Shown here: one piece after another, positions 61,783 to 64,000 of the stretch | How the letters are laid out: each line of letters starts with the position of its first letter | Position numbering within the stretch: position 1 is the first letter of the stretch | Program-made: the position numbers and the translations under genes | The notes under the pieces: generated by a model | What the model was told of the DNA's origin: nothing | The model's database searches: none | The model's input: the letters and a program-made list of their open reading frames with translations, nothing else | DNA from: Zobellia uliginosa | GTDB taxonomy: Bacteria; Bacteroidota; Bacteroidia; Flavobacteriales; Flavobacteriaceae | DNA: 64,000 nt | Assembly: GCF_900156625.1 (NCBI RefSeq) | Contig: NZ_FTOB01000001.1 | Span: forward strand, 124,001-188,000 | Reading direction: 5' to 3'

Positions 61783-64000
61783 TCGTTTTTTCGGAAACCT
61801 CCTTAAATTGATATACCACATGGGCCAAACGCGCCTTTAACAGTTCCCTTCTGCCCGACCGGGTTCGCGTATACAGAAGTTTTGAATCATCTACGTGTTT
61901 CTTCCAAAAGCGATGAAAGCCCAAGGCATCTTCCTTTCGCCTACCTATGCTTTGTGGTACCACATAATACTTGCGGAGACCCCATTTTTTCTTTAACCAA
62001 TGATTGCCGATCAATAAGTACCTCGGATTTTCAACAGGTACCAGTATTTCGTGCAGCAATTGCACAAACAAATTACCTTCGTAATTACTAGCTCCCTTTA
62101 GGTAACAAACAAAGGCACCATTGGCCTGCTGTTCGGCCGAAACCGACACCTCAGAGTGTTCCGTATGGATCTGCCCCGTTTGCATGAGATAGTCTAACAA
62201 AGCATTAGCTATCTTCTTGGTCTTCTTAAAAGCGTTTCCGAACAAGAAATACAGCTTAAGGGCCTTATAGGTTTTTGGGGCAAAACCAATGATTATCCCT
62301 GCCAATAAAAAATACATAAAGGCAAAAACACCCTTGTTCAATAGCGTTGTTATATTCTTCATCAGAAACTCGGGCAGAAAGAGACCCAAACCGGCCACGA
62401 GCTCAATAAGCAGGTATTGTGCGGCATCTACCGAACGCATTTTTTTAGCTTTTCTAAAAGGCGTTTTTCCCGCATAGGGTATCTTCACCTCCCTCACCAG
62501 TATACTGCCCTTATCTATGGCCTCATGCCACCTGTCCTTTAGCGCTTCCCGATTTGAGGCCGAATCCATCATGGTTTTGTTCAGTTGATCAAGCTGGGCC
62601 TCCCCACTAAAGTGGTCTGGTAGCTGTAGTCTATCCAGTCCGTTTTCAATATAAGCCTCTCCCTCTATAGAAACCCCTGAAAAAGCGGTAAACCTTCGCT
62701 TTAGTTTTTCCAAGTCCTTACCCCCATCGGTCGCAGTCGGATCCAAACAAGCCAAGTGCCAAATGTTTCCACTCTTATCAGGGTCATTGGTATCGGTTCG
62801 AATAGCCCTACCCCGCATTTGGTTTGAAGACACAAAAGACCCAACATAAGACGCCAATACCAAGGTATTTATAGCAGGGGCATCCCAACCTTCCCCTAAA
62901 AGGGATTTTGTACCAATAAGTATTTTTATTTTCCCCAACTGAAAAAGCCGTGTGACCACCCCTACAATCCTATTCTTGTGAGTCCCCGAAACCGAAATCT
63001 CTACAAAATCGGAATCCGAAGACATGGGCTTCATACCAATGGCCGTATCAGCGCCCAACAAAGCTTCAAAATCAGCGGTTAGTTTTTTATGGAGCACTAC
63101 TAGAGAGCCCGTAAGAATGGCCAAATCATCCTTTTGTACCAATTTTATTCGGAGGTACTGAAAAATAGATACCACTCCCAATTTGTTGAGCGGAGCCGTT
63201 GCCTCCCCTTTAAATTCCAAGAATTCCTTTCGTATAAAATCAGTAAGTACTACCGCCTTCAACCGATTGCCGAGCACCTTGCGTTCTTCCTCAAGAATAT
63301 TATGAATACTCCTCAATTTACTAGAACTACTCGCCAAAGCCCTATAGAGCCGCTCGTCTCCAACAAAATTCACCCTTTTCTTCTCGTATACCCCAATACG
63401 GCCCAGTCGTTTTTCAATTTTATCCAAGAGAGATTCGTAAGCTATCAAATCTTCACGCTGGGCTACCAATAGCTCTTGCAGCAGCAACTCTATCCATTCA
63501 TACGTAAGTGCGGGAAACTCCACGTTTTTACCCTCAAAACCGAGAAACAACAATTTCTCTTTATCGATCTGAACGCCTGCGGAATTCAGAAAAATCAAGA
63601 GGGCCGACAAAAACGAAGGTTTGGCATAAATTTCCTCAAGTCTATCCTCGGTATCCGCGTAAAAGGGATGCTCCAAAAGAAGCTGTTGAAACCCTATATC
63701 GGCCTTCAGTTCATTCGTGAACCGAATAATATTTTCCCTATACGTGACAATAGATTTTATCTGTGCCTCTGAAGGCTTGGAGAAATACACAAAATCTTGA
63801 TGCGGACAAAGGTCTCCGTTCTTTACAAGATCCGGTACGGCAATTTCATCATCTATAGGGCCGCAGAGCTCAAAGTACTTTTCGAGTTCCCCTGCCGAAC
63901 TATCATAGGGCGGTGTCGCTGTCAAGGCGATAACGGTCAAGCCCTCGATTTCCTTTAAGGCCATCAAGCATTTATACCATTCGTTTTTTAAATGATGCGC
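61769..64000 (-). CDS. SF2 DExH helicase with predicted membrane segments (5' end outside the window)
   Basis: The frame runs on to the right edge; 744 residues are seen and the start is missing. The first visible residues, AHHLKNEWYKCL, are the end of a DE-AH box, followed by LTATPP (motif III), GEGWDAPAINTLVLASYVGSF (motif V) and SNQMRGRAIRTD (motif VI), so it is a RecA-like SF2 helicase. After the helicase core, at about 540-590 from the visible start, come two hydrophobic segments (LLIELVAGLGLFLPEFL and VFAFMYFLLAGIIIGFA), then a basic C-terminal domain of about 140 residues. The helicase may thus be membrane bound. Motif I lies beyond the window. Confidence 0.85.
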   Translation of the reverse strand, partial: AHHLKNEWYKCLMALKEIEGLTVIALTATPPYDSSAGELEKYFELCGPIDDEIAVPDLVKNGDLCPHQDFVYFSKPSEAQIKSIVTYRENIIRFTNELKADIGFQQLLLEHPFYADTEDRLEEIYAKPSFLSALLIFLNSAGVQIDKEKLLFLGFEGKNVEFPALTYEWIELLLQELLVAQREDLIAYESLLDKIEKRLGRIGVYEKKRVNFVGDERLYRALASSSSKLRSIHNILEEERKVLGNRLKAVVLTDFIRKEFLEFKGEATAPLNKLGVVSIFQYLRIKLVQKDDLAILTGSLVVLHKKLTADFEALLGADTAIGMKPMSSDSDFVEISVSGTHKNRIVGVVTRLFQLGKIKILIGTKSLLGEGWDAPAINTLVLASYVGSFVSSNQMRGRAIRTDTNDPDKSGNIWHLACLDPTATDGGKDLEKLKRRFTAFSGVSIEGEAYIENGLDRLQLPDHFSGEAQLDQLNKTMMDSASNREALKDRWHEAIDKGSILVREVKIPYAGKTPFRKAKKMRSVDAAQYLLIELVAGLGLFLPEFLMKNITTLLNKGVFAFMYFLLAGIIIGFAPKTYKALKLYFLFGNAFKKTKKIANALLDYLMQTGQIHTEHSEVSVSAEQQANGAFVCYLKGASNYEGNLFVQLLHEILVPVENPRYLLIGNHWLKKKWGLRKYYVVPQSIGRRKEDALGFHRFWKKHVDDSKLLYTRTRSGRRELLKARLAHVVYQFKEVSEKTITWK

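Noticed and set aside
1-64000. Possible prophage or insertion sequence, from tail-fibre-like and helicase genes
   Set aside because: No integrase, transposase, terminase, capsid or terminal repeats were seen; the genes are chromosomal in character.
1-64000. tRNA, rRNA or CRISPR array
   Set aside because: No cloverleaf, rRNA core or regular repeat-spacer pattern was recognised by eye; a tRNAscan or CRISPR finder run would be decisive.

Overview
The window reads as a chromosomal segment of a marine-type Flavobacteriaceae bacterium (Bacteroidota). Supporting signs are a T9SS type A C-terminal sorting domain, many SusD-era style lipoproteins with short Bacteroidota lipoboxes, LytTR/His_kinase signalling, a eukaryote-like class Ia ribonucleotide reductase, DUF3109 and PA0069-type radical SAM proteins, and repeated TAnnTTTG -7 promoter boxes typical of this phylum. 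The genus is not determinable from the sequence alone; Zobellia/Maribacter-like is a guess. No rRNA, tRNA, CRISPR array, insertion sequence or prophage was seen.

Layout. 1-4.6 kb: Tat-exported sugar metabolism genes (two xylose-isomerase-like TIM barrels, a GMC oxidoreductase and its gluconate-dehydrogenase-subunit-3-like partner). 4.8-5.2 kb: two tandem related single-span microproteins. 5.4-9 kb: nrdB-nrdA. 9.3-15.8 kb: surface and lipoprotein genes (tail-fibre-like protein with C1q-like end, T9SS protein, small lipoproteins, a three-repeat beta-helix lipoprotein). 15.9-20.7 kb: an ECF sigma factor, a TPR membrane protein placed like an anti-sigma factor, a convergent CHAT-protease/TPR protein and a lipoprotein. 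20.96-21.2 kb: a probable structured non-coding RNA with its own terminator on the minus strand. 21.4-25.3 kb: an unrecognised small-gene pair and a LytTR two-component pair. 25.3-39.8 kb: mostly housekeeping genes (MarC, S41 protease, dCMP deaminase, HupE, TerB-DnaJ, bacilliredoxin, acyltransferase, HD hydrolase, Gfo/Idh oxidoreductase, beta-barrel, radical SAM, crotonase, NtrY-like kinase). 39.8-45.3 kb: hemJ, EcsC, a hydrolase, MATE pump, hemH. 45.6-54.2 kb: MscS channel, a giant TraB/GumN protein, DUF1460 protein, a 7xFN3-ThuA lipoprotein. 54.3-61 kb: PchR-like AraC regulator divergent from hemA-hemCD-hemE-GNAT-hemF. 61-64 kb: a lysine-rich microprotein, a lipoprotein, and a 5'-truncated SF2 helicase that carries predicted membrane segments.

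How the genes fit together. Seven heme synthesis activities are present (HemA, HemC, HemD, HemE, HemF, HemJ, HemH), lacking only hemL and hemB for a glutamate-to-protoheme route; a pair of perfect palindromes sits between the AraC gene and hemA and is the best candidate for heme/iron control. The 1-4.6 kb locus resembles LacA/LacC-type 3-keto-sugar forming dehydrogenase sets. The most system-like novelty candidates are the sigma/TPR/CHAT cassette, the minus-strand structured RNA at about 21 kb, and the membrane-embedded helicase at the right edge.
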